Assembly (NCBI RefSeq): GCF_002211785.1
Contig: NZ_CP022132.1
Span: forward strand, 496,001-560,000
Length of the DNA: 64,000 bases
Source: Francisella halioticida
Lineage (GTDB): Bacteria > Pseudomonadota > Gammaproteobacteria > Francisellales > Francisellaceae
Direction of reading: 5' to 3'
The notes under the pieces are model-generated. The model was not told the DNA's origin, made no database searches, and saw only the letters and a list, made by a program, of their open reading frames with translations. The position numbers and the translations under genes are program-made. The stretch's first letter is position 1. Every line of letters starts with the position of its first letter. Below are positions 40,354 through 54,285 of the stretch, piece by piece.

Positions 40354-43032
40354 ATGTCGAATTTCACTAAAGATATTGATACTTTGGAAACTCAAGAGTG
40401 GCTTGAGGCTTTTGAAGATGTCGTTAAAAGAGAAGGTGTTGATAGAGCTAAGTTTTTATTTGAACAGCTTCTAAATAAAGGTTCTGAATTGGGTGTTCAA
40501 AATGCCTATTCATCAGCTAAGGTTAAAAAGTATATTAACTCTATTGATGTTAGTGACCAGCCTAGTTATCCGGGAGATATGGAGCTAGAAGATAAAATCG
40601 AAGCTGTAAATAGATGGAACTCTGCAGTTATGGTTGCAGCAGCTAATAAAAAAGATGGTTCAATAGGCGGCCATATTGGTACTGGTGCTGGAGCTATGAC
40701 TCTTTATGAGGTTGGTTTTAACCACTTTTGGAAGGCTCCAAATGATAACCATGCTGGTGATCTTATATTTTACCAAGGGCATCTTTCACCAATTGTTTAC
40801 GCACGTTCTTTCTTAGAAGGTAGAATGACAGAGAAGCAGTTAGAAAACTTTAGAAGACAGGCTTTTGATGGTGAAAATGCAGTATCTTCTTATCCTCACC
40901 CACACTTACAGCCTACATATTGGCAGTTTCCAACAGTTTCTATGGGATTAGGACCTCTTCAAGCTATTTATCAAGCTAGATTTATGAAGTATTTAGAAGC
41001 TAGAAGTTTAGCAGAGACTGTAGATCGTAAAGTTTGGGCATTTTGTGGTGATGGTGAGATGGATGAGCCAGAATCAATGGGTGCTATCACTAGAGCTGGT
41101 AGAGAAGGTCTGGATAACCTTATTTTTGTTATTAACTGTAATTTACAAAGATTAGATGGTCTTGTGAATGGTAATGGTAATATTGTCGAAGAGCTTGCAA
41201 ATTCATTTATGGGTGCTGGCTGGGATGTTATCAAAGTCCTCTGGAGTAGTGACTGGGATAAGCTATTGCAAGATCCAAAAGGTGGTAAAAAATTAGCACA
41301 AAGATTAAGTGAGCTTAATGATGGTCAATTTCATACAATTAAGGCTCATGGTGGTGCAGAATGTCGTAATGTTGTATTTAGTGGTGATGAAGACTTAGAG
41401 GCTTTAGCTAAAGATATGTCTGATGCTGATATCGCTTCTCTTCGTCGTGGTGGCCATGACCCATTGAAGATCTATGCTGCTTATAAAAAAGCGACAGAGA
41501 CTAAAAATGGCCGCCCAATACTTATATTGCCGATGACTGTTAAAGGTTATGGTTTAGGTGAGTGGGGTGAATCAAAAAATATTGCCCATAATGTTAAAAA
41601 GCTTGATACAGATGCACTTGAGCATATTAAAAATAGATTTAATGTTCCAGCAACAAAAGATGATATTGAGAACTATAAGCTTATTAAGTTAGATGAGAAC
41701 TCTCCAGAGATGAAGTATCTTCACTCTAAGAGAAAAGATCTAGGTGGTTATATCCCTAAGAGATTAGAAAATAATCAAGCTCTAGAGGTTCCTACTTACA
41801 AAGAATTCGCTAAAAACTTATTGGATGATAGTGGAGATAGAGAGTTCTCTACAACAACTGCTTTTGTTAGAATATTGTCGCATCTTGCAAAAGATAAGAA
41901 AATTGGTAAACACGTAGTACCAATTACAGTTGATGAATCACGCACATTTGGTATGGAAGGCTTATTTAGACAATTAGGTATATATAACCCTAAAGGTCAA
42001 CAATATGTACCAGAAGATAAACAGCAAGTGATGTTTTACAAAGAGGCAAAAGATGGACAGATTCTTCAAGAAGGTATTAATGAACAAGGTGGTCTAAGTT
42101 CATGGTTAGCTGCTGCTACTTCTTATAGTGTGCATAAAGTACCTATGATTCCATTTATGATTTACTATTCAATGTTTGGTTTTCAAAGATTCGGTGACCT
42201 TGCTTGGGCTGCTGCTGACTCTATGGCAAAGGGATTCTTACTTGGTGGTACATCTGGACGTACTACCCTAAATGGTGAAGGTCTACAACATGAAGATGGA
42301 CATAGTCATATACAAGCAGGGCTTATTCCTGGTTGTATATCGTATGATCCAACATATGCTTATGAATTAGCTGTGATTATGGAAGATGGTTTGAAGAGGA
42401 TGTATGTTAATGGAGAACATATTTTCTACTATATTACTGTAATGAATGAAAACTATTCTCATAGAGCAATGCCTGAAGGTTCTGAAAAAGGTATTCTTAA
42501 AGGCTTATATAAGTTAGAAGATAATAAGCCAGTAGAGAAGCATGTTCAATTAATGGGTTCAGGTACTATCTTAAGAGAAGTTGAAGAAGCTTCTAAAATG
42601 TTAAAAGAAGAGTACGGCATAACTTCTAATGTTTGGAGTATGACTTCTGCAAATGAGCTTTATAGAGAAGCTAAAGATGTGGTTAGAACAAATATGCTTC
42701 AGCCAGCTGAGCAAAGAAAAAAAAGCTATATTGAAAAATGTTTCAAGAATGAGCAGGGACCAGTTGTTGCATCTACAGATTATATTAAGCTATATACGGA
42801 TCAACTTAGAGAATTTATACCGCAAACATTTGTAAATTTAGGTACAGATGGTTTTGGTAGATCTGATACTCGTGAAGCTTTAAGAAGTTTCTTTGAAGTA
42901 GATAGATATCATGTGGTTGTGGCTTCATTATATGCTTTATATTTGGATGGTAAAGTTACAGCTAATGAAGTTGAAAAAGCGGTTAAAAAGTATAATATAG
43001 ACCCAGAGCGTGTGGCTCCATTATATAGCTAA
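40354..43032 (+). CDS. aceE: Pyruvate dehydrogenase E1 component (homodimeric)
   Basis: An 892-residue E1. The thiamine diphosphate motif is AFCGDGEMDEPESM...NLIFVINCNLQRLDG. The N-terminal HIGTGAGAMTLYEVGFNHFW and C-terminal ESRTFGMEGLFRQ blocks match the gamma-proteobacterial homodimeric type. It decarboxylates pyruvate and passes the acetyl group to lipoyl-AceF. It heads the aceE-aceF-lpd operon, 17 bp before aceF. Confidence 0.97.
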   Translation: MSNFTKDIDTLETQEWLEAFEDVVKREGVDRAKFLFEQLLNKGSELGVQNAYSSAKVKKYINSIDVSDQPSYPGDMELEDKIEAVNRWNSAVMVAAANKKDGSIGGHIGTGAGAMTLYEVGFNHFWKAPNDNHAGDLIFYQGHLSPIVYARSFLEGRMTEKQLENFRRQAFDGENAVSSYPHPHLQPTYWQFPTVSMGLGPLQAIYQARFMKYLEARSLAETVDRKVWAFCGDGEMDEPESMGAITRAGREGLDNLIFVINCNLQRLDGLVNGNGNIVEELANSFMGAGWDVIKVLWSSDWDKLLQDPKGGKKLAQRLSELNDGQFHTIKAHGGAECRNVVFSGDEDLEALAKDMSDADIASLRRGGHDPLKIYAAYKKATETKNGRPILILPMTVKGYGLGEWGESKNIAHNVKKLDTDALEHIKNRFNVPATKDDIENYKLIKLDENSPEMKYLHSKRKDLGGYIPKRLENNQALEVPTYKEFAKNLLDDSGDREFSTTTAFVRILSHLAKDKKIGKHVVPITVDESRTFGMEGLFRQLGIYNPKGQQYVPEDKQQVMFYKEAKDGQILQEGINEQGGLSSWLAAATSYSVHKVPMIPFMIYYSMFGFQRFGDLAWAAADSMAKGFLLGGTSGRTTLNGEGLQHEDGHSHIQAGLIPGCISYDPTYAYELAVIMEDGLKRMYVNGEHIFYYITVMNENYSHRAMPEGSEKGILKGLYKLEDNKPVEKHVQLMGSGTILREVEEASKMLKEEYGITSNVWSMTSANELYREAKDVVRTNMLQPAEQRKKSYIEKCFKNEQGPVVASTDYIKLYTDQLREFIPQTFVNLGTDGFGRSDTREALRSFFEVDRYHVVVASLYALYLDGKVTANEVEKAVKKYNIDPERVAPLYS

Positions 43033-43049
43033 TCGGTAAGGAGATATAA

Positions 43050-44918
43050 ATGTCTATAGAGATAGTTAAGGTTCCTGATATTGGGAACTATGATAGTGTA
43101 GATGTAATTGAATTGAATGTTGCTGAGGGCGATATTGTTGCTGAGGAAGATTCTTTAATTACACTAGAAACTGATAAAGCCAGTATGGAGGTTCCATCTC
43201 CAGTAGCTGGTAAAATTGTTAAGCTAACTGTAAAAGTTGGTGATAAAGTTTCAGAAGGTTCTGTAATTATGGAAGTTGAACTTGAAGGTTCGGCTAATAC
43301 AGCAGCACAAGAAAAGCCTGCACAACAAGTAGAAGCTGCACAAACTCCGTCTAGTGCAACTGAGATTGTTGATGTGAAGGTTCCAGATATTGGTGACTAC
43401 GATGCAGCTGAAATTATTGAAGTATCTGTAAATGTAGGTGATGAAATAGCTGAAGAAGATTCTTTAATCACGTTAGAGACTGATAAAGCGAGTATGGAAG
43501 TCCCATCATCTGCAAGTGGTAAAGTTGTTGAGATAGCTGTGAAGGTTGGTGAAAAGGTTGATGAAGGTGACTTGATACTTAAGGTTGAAAGTGGTGCAAG
43601 CCAGTCAGCTCCAGTGCAACAGCAAACTCAACAATCAGTTCCAGCCCAAATTTCTGAAGAAATTGTAGAGGTGCAAGTTCCAGATATTGGTGATTATGAC
43701 AGTGTTGATGTTATTGAAGTCTCTGTGGCAGTTGGCGATAAAGTTGAAGAAGAAGATTCTTTAATAACTCTTGAGACTGATAAGGCTAGTATGGATGTTC
43801 CATCCCCAGTAGTAGGTGAAGTTACAGAGATTATTACAAAAGTTGGAGATAAAGTTTCACAAGGTAGCTTAATCCTTAAAGTTAAAACTCAAGGATCTGC
43901 TCCAGCAACAGCGTCTAGTCAGCCAGCTAAGCAAGAAACTCCTAAGCAAGCTTCTCAAGCAGCACCAGCTCAAAACAGCGTTAATGAATATGAAGTAGAT
44001 AATTCAAATGCACATGCTTCTCCAGCTGTTAGAAAATTAGCTAGAATTTTAAATGTTGATCTAAGTAAGGTGAAAGCTACAGGTCGTAAAGGTCGCGTAA
44101 CAAAAGAAGATTGCTATAACTACATCAAGCATGCTGTGACACAAGTTCAGACCGGTAAAGTTGCCGCAAGTGGTAGTGGTTTAGATCTTTTAGATGATCC
44201 TGTTATTGATTTCTCTAAATTTGGTGAGATTGAAACTCAACCTTTAACTCGTATTAATAAAATTAGTGCGAAAAATCTACATAGAAACTGGGTGAAAATT
44301 CCTCATGTAACTTTCTATGATGATGCAGATGTTTCTGATCTTGAAGAGTTTAGAAAATCTAAGAAAGCAGTTGCTGAGAAAATAGGTGTGAAAATTACGC
44401 CACTTTCATTCTTAGTAAAAGCTGCGGCAGTAGCTTTACAAGAATTTCCGAAAATGAATAGTTCTCTTTCAAATGACGGTGAGAACTTGATTCTTAAAAA
44501 GTATTATAATATTGGTTTTGCTGCAGATACCCCTGCAGGATTAATGGTTCCAGTTATCAAAGATGCTGATAAAAAGGGTATTATTGAAATATCAAAAGAT
44601 ATTATGGCATTAGCTGGCAAGGCTCGTGATGGTAAATTAGGCTCTAAAGATATGTCCGGAGCAACATTTACTATCTCAAGTATCGGTGTGCTTGGGACTA
44701 CAGCATTTACGCCGATTATTAATATGCCAGAAGTAGCTATCATGGGTGTATCTAAAACAGCAGTTAAGCCAATTTGGAATGGTAAAGAGTTTGAACCTAG
44801 AACTATGTTGCCTTTATCTATGTCAGCAGATCATAGAGTTATTGATGGTGCATTAGCTGCTAAGTTCTTAACAAGATATAGTCAGATTCTTTCTGATTTA
44901 CGTGAAATCATAATGTAA
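43050..44918 (+). CDS. aceF: Dihydrolipoyl acetyltransferase (E2), three lipoyl domains
   Basis: A 622-residue E2. Three lipoyl domains repeat ETDKAS, with lipoylated lysines at about residues 43, 146 and 245, separated by Ala/Pro/Gln-rich linkers. A peripheral subunit-binding domain follows (HASPAVRKLARILNVDLSKV). The catalytic domain ends with the active-site histidine in SADHRVIDGALAAKF. It transfers acetyl from lipoate to CoA and forms the core of the complex. An AAGGAG site precedes it and lpd follows after 13 bp. Confidence 0.97.
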   Translation: MSIEIVKVPDIGNYDSVDVIELNVAEGDIVAEEDSLITLETDKASMEVPSPVAGKIVKLTVKVGDKVSEGSVIMEVELEGSANTAAQEKPAQQVEAAQTPSSATEIVDVKVPDIGDYDAAEIIEVSVNVGDEIAEEDSLITLETDKASMEVPSSASGKVVEIAVKVGEKVDEGDLILKVESGASQSAPVQQQTQQSVPAQISEEIVEVQVPDIGDYDSVDVIEVSVAVGDKVEEEDSLITLETDKASMDVPSPVVGEVTEIITKVGDKVSQGSLILKVKTQGSAPATASSQPAKQETPKQASQAAPAQNSVNEYEVDNSNAHASPAVRKLARILNVDLSKVKATGRKGRVTKEDCYNYIKHAVTQVQTGKVAASGSGLDLLDDPVIDFSKFGEIETQPLTRINKISAKNLHRNWVKIPHVTFYDDADVSDLEEFRKSKKAVAEKIGVKITPLSFLVKAAAVALQEFPKMNSSLSNDGENLILKKYYNIGFAADTPAGLMVPVIKDADKKGIIEISKDIMALAGKARDGKLGSKDMSGATFTISSIGVLGTTAFTPIINMPEVAIMGVSKTAVKPIWNGKEFEPRTMLPLSMSADHRVIDGALAAKFLTRYSQILSDLREIIM

Positions 44919-44931
44919 GCGGAGTTTTAAA

Positions 44932-46344
44932 ATGAGTGATATTAAAACACAAGTTGTAGTTTTAGGTAGTGGTCCTGGTGGATATAGTGCAGCATTTAGA
45001 GCAGCTGACTTAGGACTAGAAGTTGTTTTAGTAGAAAAATATGAGAGTATTGGTGGTGTATGTTTAAATGTGGGTTGTATTCCATCAAAAGCACTTCTTC
45101 ATATTGCTAAAGTTATTAATGAGGCTAGACATTTAGCTGCTGATGGTATCATCGAAATGGGTGATCTGAAAATCAATAAAGACAAAGTTCTTAAGTATAA
45201 GAATGATGTTGTTAGTAAGCTAACAGGCGGTTTAAAAGGCATGGCTCAGATGAGAAAAGTAAAAATCGTACAAGGTTACGGTAAATTTACATCTGATAAA
45301 GAGCTTGCAGTAGAGGCTGCTGATGGAAAAGTTACAAAAATCACTTTTGATAATTGTATTATTGCAGCTGGTTCTAGTGTTATTAATCTGCCATTTGTTC
45401 CAGAAGATGAAAGAATTATCGATTCTACAGGTGCTCTTGAAATGAAAGAGATTCCAGAGACTATGCTTGTAGTTGGTGGTGGTATCATTGGTCTTGAAAT
45501 GGCCCAAGTTTATTCTGAGCTTGGTACTAAGATCACAGTTGTCGAGTTCGCAGATCAGCTTATGAGTGGTGTTGATAAAGACATAGTTAAAGCTTATGAA
45601 AAAATGAACAAAAAATACGAAATTCGCCTAAAAACTGGTGTTACAGCTATGGAAGCTAAGAAAGATGGTATCTATGTAACTATGGAAGGTGAGTGCTCAG
45701 CTAAAGAAGAACGCTATGATAGAGTTCTTATGGCAATTGGTCGTAAACCAAACGGTAAGTTAATTGATGCAGAAAAAGCTGGCGTTAAAGTTGATGAAAG
45801 AGGCTTTATCGCTGTAGATAAGCAACTTCGTACAAATATTTCACATATTTTTGCAATTGGTGATGTTGTTGGTCAGCCTATGCTTGCTCACAAAGCTGTA
45901 CCAGAAGGTAGAACTGCTGCTGAAGTTATCTCTGGCTTGAATCATAGTTTTAATCCCTTAGTAATTCCTTCTGTTGCTTATACTGATCCAGAAGTTTCAT
46001 GGGTAGGTGAAACTGAAACCTCGGCAAAAGCTAAAGGTATAAAATATGAAAAGGGTGTATTTCCATGGGCTGCTAGTGGTAGATCCTTAAGTATCGGTAG
46101 ATCAGAAGGTATGACTAAAATTTTGTTTGATGAAAAGCATAGAGTTATCGGTACTTCTATTGTTGGTACTAATGCTGGTGAACTTATCTCTGAGGCAGCG
46201 CTTGCTATTGAGATGGGTTGTGATGCTGAAGATATCGCTCTTACAGTTCACCCACACCCAACACTTTCTGAGAGTTTAATGATGGCTACAGAAGTATTTG
46301 AAGGTACTGCAACAGATCTTCCACCTCAAAAAAAGAAAAAATAA
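44932..46344 (+). CDS. lpd: Dihydrolipoamide dehydrogenase (E3)
   Basis: A 470-residue flavoprotein disulphide reductase. The FAD-binding fold is VVVLGSGPGGYSAAFRAADLG. The redox disulphide is in GGVCLNVGCIPSKALLH and the NAD-binding fold at MLVVGGGIIGLEMAQVY. The C-terminal interface domain has the catalytic HPHPTLSE. It reoxidises dihydrolipoate in the pyruvate and 2-oxoglutarate complexes. Last enzyme of the PDH operon; epmB starts 8 bp later. Confidence 0.97.
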   Translation: MSDIKTQVVVLGSGPGGYSAAFRAADLGLEVVLVEKYESIGGVCLNVGCIPSKALLHIAKVINEARHLAADGIIEMGDLKINKDKVLKYKNDVVSKLTGGLKGMAQMRKVKIVQGYGKFTSDKELAVEAADGKVTKITFDNCIIAAGSSVINLPFVPEDERIIDSTGALEMKEIPETMLVVGGGIIGLEMAQVYSELGTKITVVEFADQLMSGVDKDIVKAYEKMNKKYEIRLKTGVTAMEAKKDGIYVTMEGECSAKEERYDRVLMAIGRKPNGKLIDAEKAGVKVDERGFIAVDKQLRTNISHIFAIGDVVGQPMLAHKAVPEGRTAAEVISGLNHSFNPLVIPSVAYTDPEVSWVGETETSAKAKGIKYEKGVFPWAASGRSLSIGRSEGMTKILFDEKHRVIGTSIVGTNAGELISEAALAIEMGCDAEDIALTVHPHPTLSESLMMATEVFEGTATDLPPQKKKK

Positions 46345-46352
46345 ATTTAATC

Positions 46353-47339
46353 ATGTCTACAAGTAGTTGGAAAAAAGCTTTAAAAGAGTCGTTTTATTCT
46401 CCTTTAGAGCTGTTGGAGTTCTTACAGATAAACAATAATAAGTTTAGAGTTTCGTTAAAAGCAACAAGTAAGTTTAAAATGGTCGTTACTAGATCATTTG
46501 TTAATAGAATGGAAAAAAGAAATATTAATGATCCATTATTAAAGCAAGTGTTACCAATCATAGATGAAGAGGTTATAGATAGCAATTATTGTAGCGACCC
46601 ATTGCAAGAGAGAAAGTACAATAAGATTCCAGGATTATTGCATAAGTATCATGGTAGAGCTTTATTAATTGCTCAGACAAGTTGTGCTATTCACTGTAGG
46701 TATTGTTTTCGTAAGGAATTCGACTATAAAGATAATATTCCGGGGAAAAAAGATTGGTTTAGAGCTTTTGATTACATAAAAAATGATACAAGTATTGAAG
46801 AAATTATCTTAAGTGGTGGAGATCCTTTATTAAATAATGATAAAGTTTTAGATTTTTTTTTGAAAAATCTTAAGGATATATCTCATATTAAGAGAGTTAG
46901 AATCCATTCAAGAATTCCAATAGTGTTACCAGAAAGAATAACCATAGATCTGTTGAATGTTTTTTCAAAATATAAATTTAATGTAATACTAGTTATACAT
47001 GCAAATCATCCAAATGAAATAGACAATAATATTATTGAGGTTTTAAGAAAGATACATAAATCTGGTATTGTTATTCTTAATCAGAGTACAATGCTTAAAA
47101 ATATAAATGATGACGCTAATACACTATATGTATTAAGTACAAAGCTAGTGGAAGCTAGGGTAATACCATATTATATACATTTGTTAGATCCTGTTTCTGG
47201 AACTAGGCACTATAGTGTTAATAATGCTAGAAGTATAATGAAAAAACTTTCAGAAATTTCATCAGGTTATATGGTGCCAATGTTAACTAAGGAAATCCCA
47301 GGATATCCATCTAAAAAATGGATATCCTTCCATGAGTAA
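46353..47339 (+). CDS. epmB: EF-P beta-lysylation protein (lysine 2,3-aminomutase-like)
   Basis: A 328-residue radical-SAM/PLP enzyme. The radical-SAM cluster motif CxxxCxxC is in TSCAIHCRYCFRKEF, and SGGDPLLNND and the later PYYIHLLDPVSGTRHY support the KamA/EpmB family. The length fits EpmB, which makes (R)-beta-lysine for modification of elongation factor P. It follows lpd after 8 bp with a weak ribosome-binding site, so it is probably co-transcribed. The radical-SAM 2,3-aminomutase family is sure; EpmB rather than KamA is inferred from length. Confidence 0.85.
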   Translation: MSTSSWKKALKESFYSPLELLEFLQINNNKFRVSLKATSKFKMVVTRSFVNRMEKRNINDPLLKQVLPIIDEEVIDSNYCSDPLQERKYNKIPGLLHKYHGRALLIAQTSCAIHCRYCFRKEFDYKDNIPGKKDWFRAFDYIKNDTSIEEIILSGGDPLLNNDKVLDFFLKNLKDISHIKRVRIHSRIPIVLPERITIDLLNVFSKYKFNVILVIHANHPNEIDNNIIEVLRKIHKSGIVILNQSTMLKNINDDANTLYVLSTKLVEARVIPYYIHLLDPVSGTRHYSVNNARSIMKKLSEISSGYMVPMLTKEIPGYPSKKWISFHE

Positions 47340-47445
47340 TTCATTTCACATGTAATTTTTGGTATTTTTTTATTATGTTAGAACCACTTTAAATTTTCAG
47401 TTTCAAATGAGTCATAAAAAACTTCGATTTTTTTGCAGAAAGCGC

Positions 47446-47474
47446 TTGCGTTTTGGATGGATGATGCGTATTAT
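47446..47474 (+). promoter_or_regulatory. rrn promoter (P1-like)
   Basis: TTGCGT at 47446-47451 and TATTAT at 47469-47474 are 17 bp apart, about 140 bp upstream of the 16S gene. No other sigma-70 pair in this leader is as good. Transcription would begin near 47481. Confidence 0.65.
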
Positions 47475-47540
47475 ATGTCTTCACCGGCTGACGAGTGATG
47501 TTGCTGGTAAGAGGCTAAGGTCTTTTAAGATATTTAATAG

Positions 47541-47560
47541 ATATATTATATACAAACACT
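47541..47560 (+). other. 16S processing stem, 5' arm
   Basis: Twenty bases (ending ACAAACACT) complementary at 19 of 20 positions to 49201-49220, just downstream of the 16S gene. They should pair in the transcript and be cut by RNase III to free pre-16S rRNA. Confidence 0.75.
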
Positions 47561-47609
47561 TTGTTAAAGAATTTGAGTAATCAGTAGTTAGAGTCAGAAT
47601 TTGAGAATT

Positions 47610-49143
<1,534 letters not shown>

Positions 49144-49200
49144 ACGGAAATACGAAAAAAATAATAAGCTTTGACTATTGGTTTTCAGATAATTTAGCTT

Positions 49201-49220
49201 AGTGTTTGTAGATAATATAT
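49201..49220 (+). other. 16S processing stem, 3' arm
   Basis: AGTGTTTGTAGATAATATAT, complementary with one mismatch to 47541-47560. It lies between the 16S 3' end and tRNA-Ile. Confidence 0.75.
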
Positions 49221-49239
49221 TTTAGTGTAAATAAAATAC

Positions 49240-49316
<77 letters not shown>

Positions 49317-49322
49317 GTTTTT

Positions 49323-49398
49323 GGGGCCATAGCTCAGCTGGGAGAGCACCTGCTTTGCACGCAGGGGGTCAGCGGTTCGATCCCGCTTGGCTCCACCA
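49323..49398 (+). tRNA. tRNA-Ala (TGC)
   Basis: A 76-nt cloverleaf 6 bp after tRNA-Ile: acceptor GGGGCCA / TGGCTCC, anticodon TGC in loop TTTGCAC, T-arm around GGTTCGATCCC, encoded CCA. Confidence 0.97.
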
Positions 49399-49422
49399 TT
49401 GTTTTATTTGCATGATATAGAG

Positions 49423-49449
49423 ATATTTAACAATTTAGTATAGAAATAG

Positions 49450-49456
<7 letters not shown>
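49423..49456 (+). other. 23S processing stem, 5' arm
   Basis: Thirty-four bases (ATATTTAACAATTTAG...ACTTAAG) that pair with 52329-52362 throughout, with two G-U wobbles. This is the RNase III target enclosing pre-23S rRNA. It runs into the first bases of 23S. Confidence 0.85.
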
Positions 49457-52328
<2,872 letters not shown>

Positions 52329-52336
<8 letters not shown>

Positions 52337-52362
52337 TATTTCTATGCTGAATTGTTAAATAT
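52329..52362 (+). other. 23S processing stem, 3' arm
   Basis: CTTAAGTCTATTTCTATGCT... pairs over 34 bases with 49423-49456 and should be cut with it by RNase III. It begins in the last bases of 23S. Confidence 0.85.
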
Positions 52363-52385
52363 TTTTAATCCAAAACATAAAGTTT

Positions 52386-52499
52386 TGGCGATGATAGCTT
52401 GTAGGAACCACCTGATCCCATTCCGAACTCAGAAGTGAAACTATAACACGCCGATGATAGTCTGGCATTTGCTCAGGTGAAAGTAGGTAGTCGCCATCT
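52386..52499 (+). rRNA. rrf: 5S ribosomal RNA
   Basis: About 114 nt. TGGCGATGATAGCTTG at the 5' end pairs with TAGTCGCCAT at the 3' end. The core CCATTCCGAACTCAGAAGTGAAAC (loop A-helix III) and GTAGTCGCCAT are characteristic of 5S. It follows 23S by about 50 bp in the same transcript. Confidence 0.93.
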
Positions 52500-52539
52500 T
52501 TTTCGAATATCAAAGTCTCAACAACAAGAGCACAATATG

Positions 52540-52570
52540 AAAGCCTTGCCTAATCAGCAGGGCTTTTTTT
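52540..52570 (+). terminator. rrn operon intrinsic terminator
   Basis: AAAGCCTTGC, a 7-nt loop and GCAGGGCTTT form a 10-bp stem with one G-U pair, followed directly by a run of Ts. It is 40 bp after 5S, so the rrn operon ends here without a trailing tRNA. Confidence 0.92.
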
Positions 52571-52648
52571 GTTTCTGACGATTAATAATTTTACATACAA
52601 GAAGTTTAACTATAGTCATATTTTCCGTAGTTTAATATGTTTAAATTA
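52571..52648. other. Short spacer after the rrn terminator
   Basis: About 78 bp of AT-rich sequence between the terminator and the left boundary of the reverse type A IS. I see no gene or structure in it. Confidence 0.4.
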
Positions 52649-52918
52649 TGATCTACCCCGTCAATTTGGGACAGTTTACTACTTCATTTTCCATTATATA
52701 TTCAAATTGATATGGAGTCATATAATTTATTGTAGAATGTCTCCTTTTTGTATTATAGTAAGCTTCAATATATTCAAATATTGATAGTTTAGCTTCTTCT
52801 CTAGTTTTATAGCTTTCATCATGTACTAACTCTACTTTTAAAGTTCCAAAGAAACTTTCACAAGGTAACCAACTGCGTTGGTAACTTAAATCTTAACCAA
52901 ACTAGGGTTTTTTGATAC

Positions 52919-52948
52919 AATATAAATCAACTTCGTTTGATTTATATT
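52919..52948. repeat. Subterminal perfect hairpin, IS91 copy 1
   Basis: AATATAAATCAA, a CTTCGT loop and TTGATTTATATT. It lies 54 bp inside the left end and recurs at 55757-55786. IS91-family ends carry such subterminal palindromes; this one is the likely termination end. Confidence 0.75.
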
Positions 52949-53068
52949 TGACCAATTAGAACACCAACTAAAATCCAAGAGCTACTGCAGTATAAAAATG
53001 CTTGGTGGGATTATTATCAAACATATAAAGATATCATCAGAACTGAGGTAGTTGAGACAATAGTTAAG

Positions 53069-54088
53069 ATGCTTAGCTGTGGCATCCGTGCCAGAGGTTT
53101 TCATCACTACAGCTGCTCTAACCCCAAATGCTTACACTCCAAGAATGTCACTCATAGTTGCTCATGTAGATATTGTCAAACATGTGGAGTTAAACCAACC
53201 AACGATTGGATTAATGAGCAATTAGAAACTTTGCCTAATTGTGACTGGCAACATATAACTCTAACAATGCCTGATACTTTATGGCCATTATTCAAAGATT
53301 GGAAACTTCTTAACAAACTTCCAAAGATAGCTGGCGATATTTTCAATGAAATTGCCAAGAAACAAAAAGGTATTCGTATTGGGATGTTTATGGCTATCCA
53401 TACTTTTGGTAGAGCTCTTAATTGGAATACTCATCTACACATGTCAGTAACTATGGGCGGTATTAATGATAAAAATGTTTGGAAGAAAATTAGGTTTGTA
53501 AAAAAGGTGATTATGCCTATGTGGCGATATAGAGTTTTAAACTTACTCAGAGAGCATCTTACACAAACTGAAATTGACGAACAGTTTAATAAACAGTGGG
53601 TTATACATTTTGCAGAGCCTACAAATAATCCAAAAAACACAATAGCATATCTTGGTAGATATATCCGAAGACCACCTATATCAATGTCTCGCTTAAAGCA
53701 TTATGATGGTAAAGAAGTTACATTTAGATATTTAGATCACAAAATATCTAAATTCAAAAATGAAACTCTAGATATGAATGATTTCTTAGATAGATTTACT
53801 CAGCATATACCTCCCAAAGGATTTAGACTCATCAGATACTTCGGCTTTCTCGCAAACTGTGTTAGAGGTAAATTGTTGCCGAAGATATATCAGATATTTA
53901 AGCAAGATCCTAAAGCTACCACTAAAACCAAATGGGCTGAGCTGTACAAAAAATCTTTTACTGTTGATCCTTTAGAATGCATATTGTGTGGTTCGCAACT
54001 ACTACTCACAGGTACTGTAATTGGATTGAGCTCAAAAGATTTTATGAATCACCATGAACATCTGGCAAAAAGAAAACGAATTATTTAG
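53069..54088 (+). CDS. IS91-family Y2 transposase, copy 1
   Basis: At least 339 residues. The N-terminal zinc-binding domain has CSNPKC...CSCRYCQTC. The HUH nickase motif is WNTHLHMSVTMGG, and the double tyrosine sits in AYLGRYIRRPPIS (Y-x3-Y). A C-terminal CILCG pair may bind a second zinc. The frame stays open upstream of the first ATG to 52952 (KIQELLQYKNAWW, then DYYQTYKDIIRTEVVETIVK), which matches the family N-terminus, so the real start is upstream at a non-ATG codon. The protein is identical to that of copy 2. Confidence 0.88.
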   Translation: MLSCGIRARGFHHYSCSNPKCLHSKNVTHSCSCRYCQTCGVKPTNDWINEQLETLPNCDWQHITLTMPDTLWPLFKDWKLLNKLPKIAGDIFNEIAKKQKGIRIGMFMAIHTFGRALNWNTHLHMSVTMGGINDKNVWKKIRFVKKVIMPMWRYRVLNLLREHLTQTEIDEQFNKQWVIHFAEPTNNPKNTIAYLGRYIRRPPISMSRLKHYDGKEVTFRYLDHKISKFKNETLDMNDFLDRFTQHIPPKGFRLIRYFGFLANCVRGKLLPKIYQIFKQDPKATTKTKWAELYKKSFTVDPLECILCGSQLLLTGTVIGLSSKDFMNHHEHLAKRKRII

Positions 54089-54241
54089 CACTACAGGGAT
54101 TAATTCGTCTGGAATATGGAATTGGTTAAGAATAACTTTATTTTAGTATCAAATAACTATGATAAGTGTATTTTTGTGAGCATATGAGTTTTGTCATTTT
54201 TTGATTATCTGAAATTTGGATTTTTCAGCATTTTTTACGCA

Positions 54242-54285
54242 ATATCGAAATCGCTATTCATCAATATCGAAATCGCTATTCATCA
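54242..54285 (+). repeat. 22-bp terminal repeats of IS91 copy 1 (two units)
   Basis: Two perfect tandem units, each 22 bp and beginning ATATCGAAATCGC, end at the CAAG boundary of the element. The second IS91 copy has three units at the same place, so the number varies between otherwise near-identical elements. Confidence 0.85.

Noticed and set aside
47359-47580. A 73-codon ORF upstream of 16S.
   Set aside because: It overlaps the rrn promoter and the leader processing stem and has no recognisable protein features.
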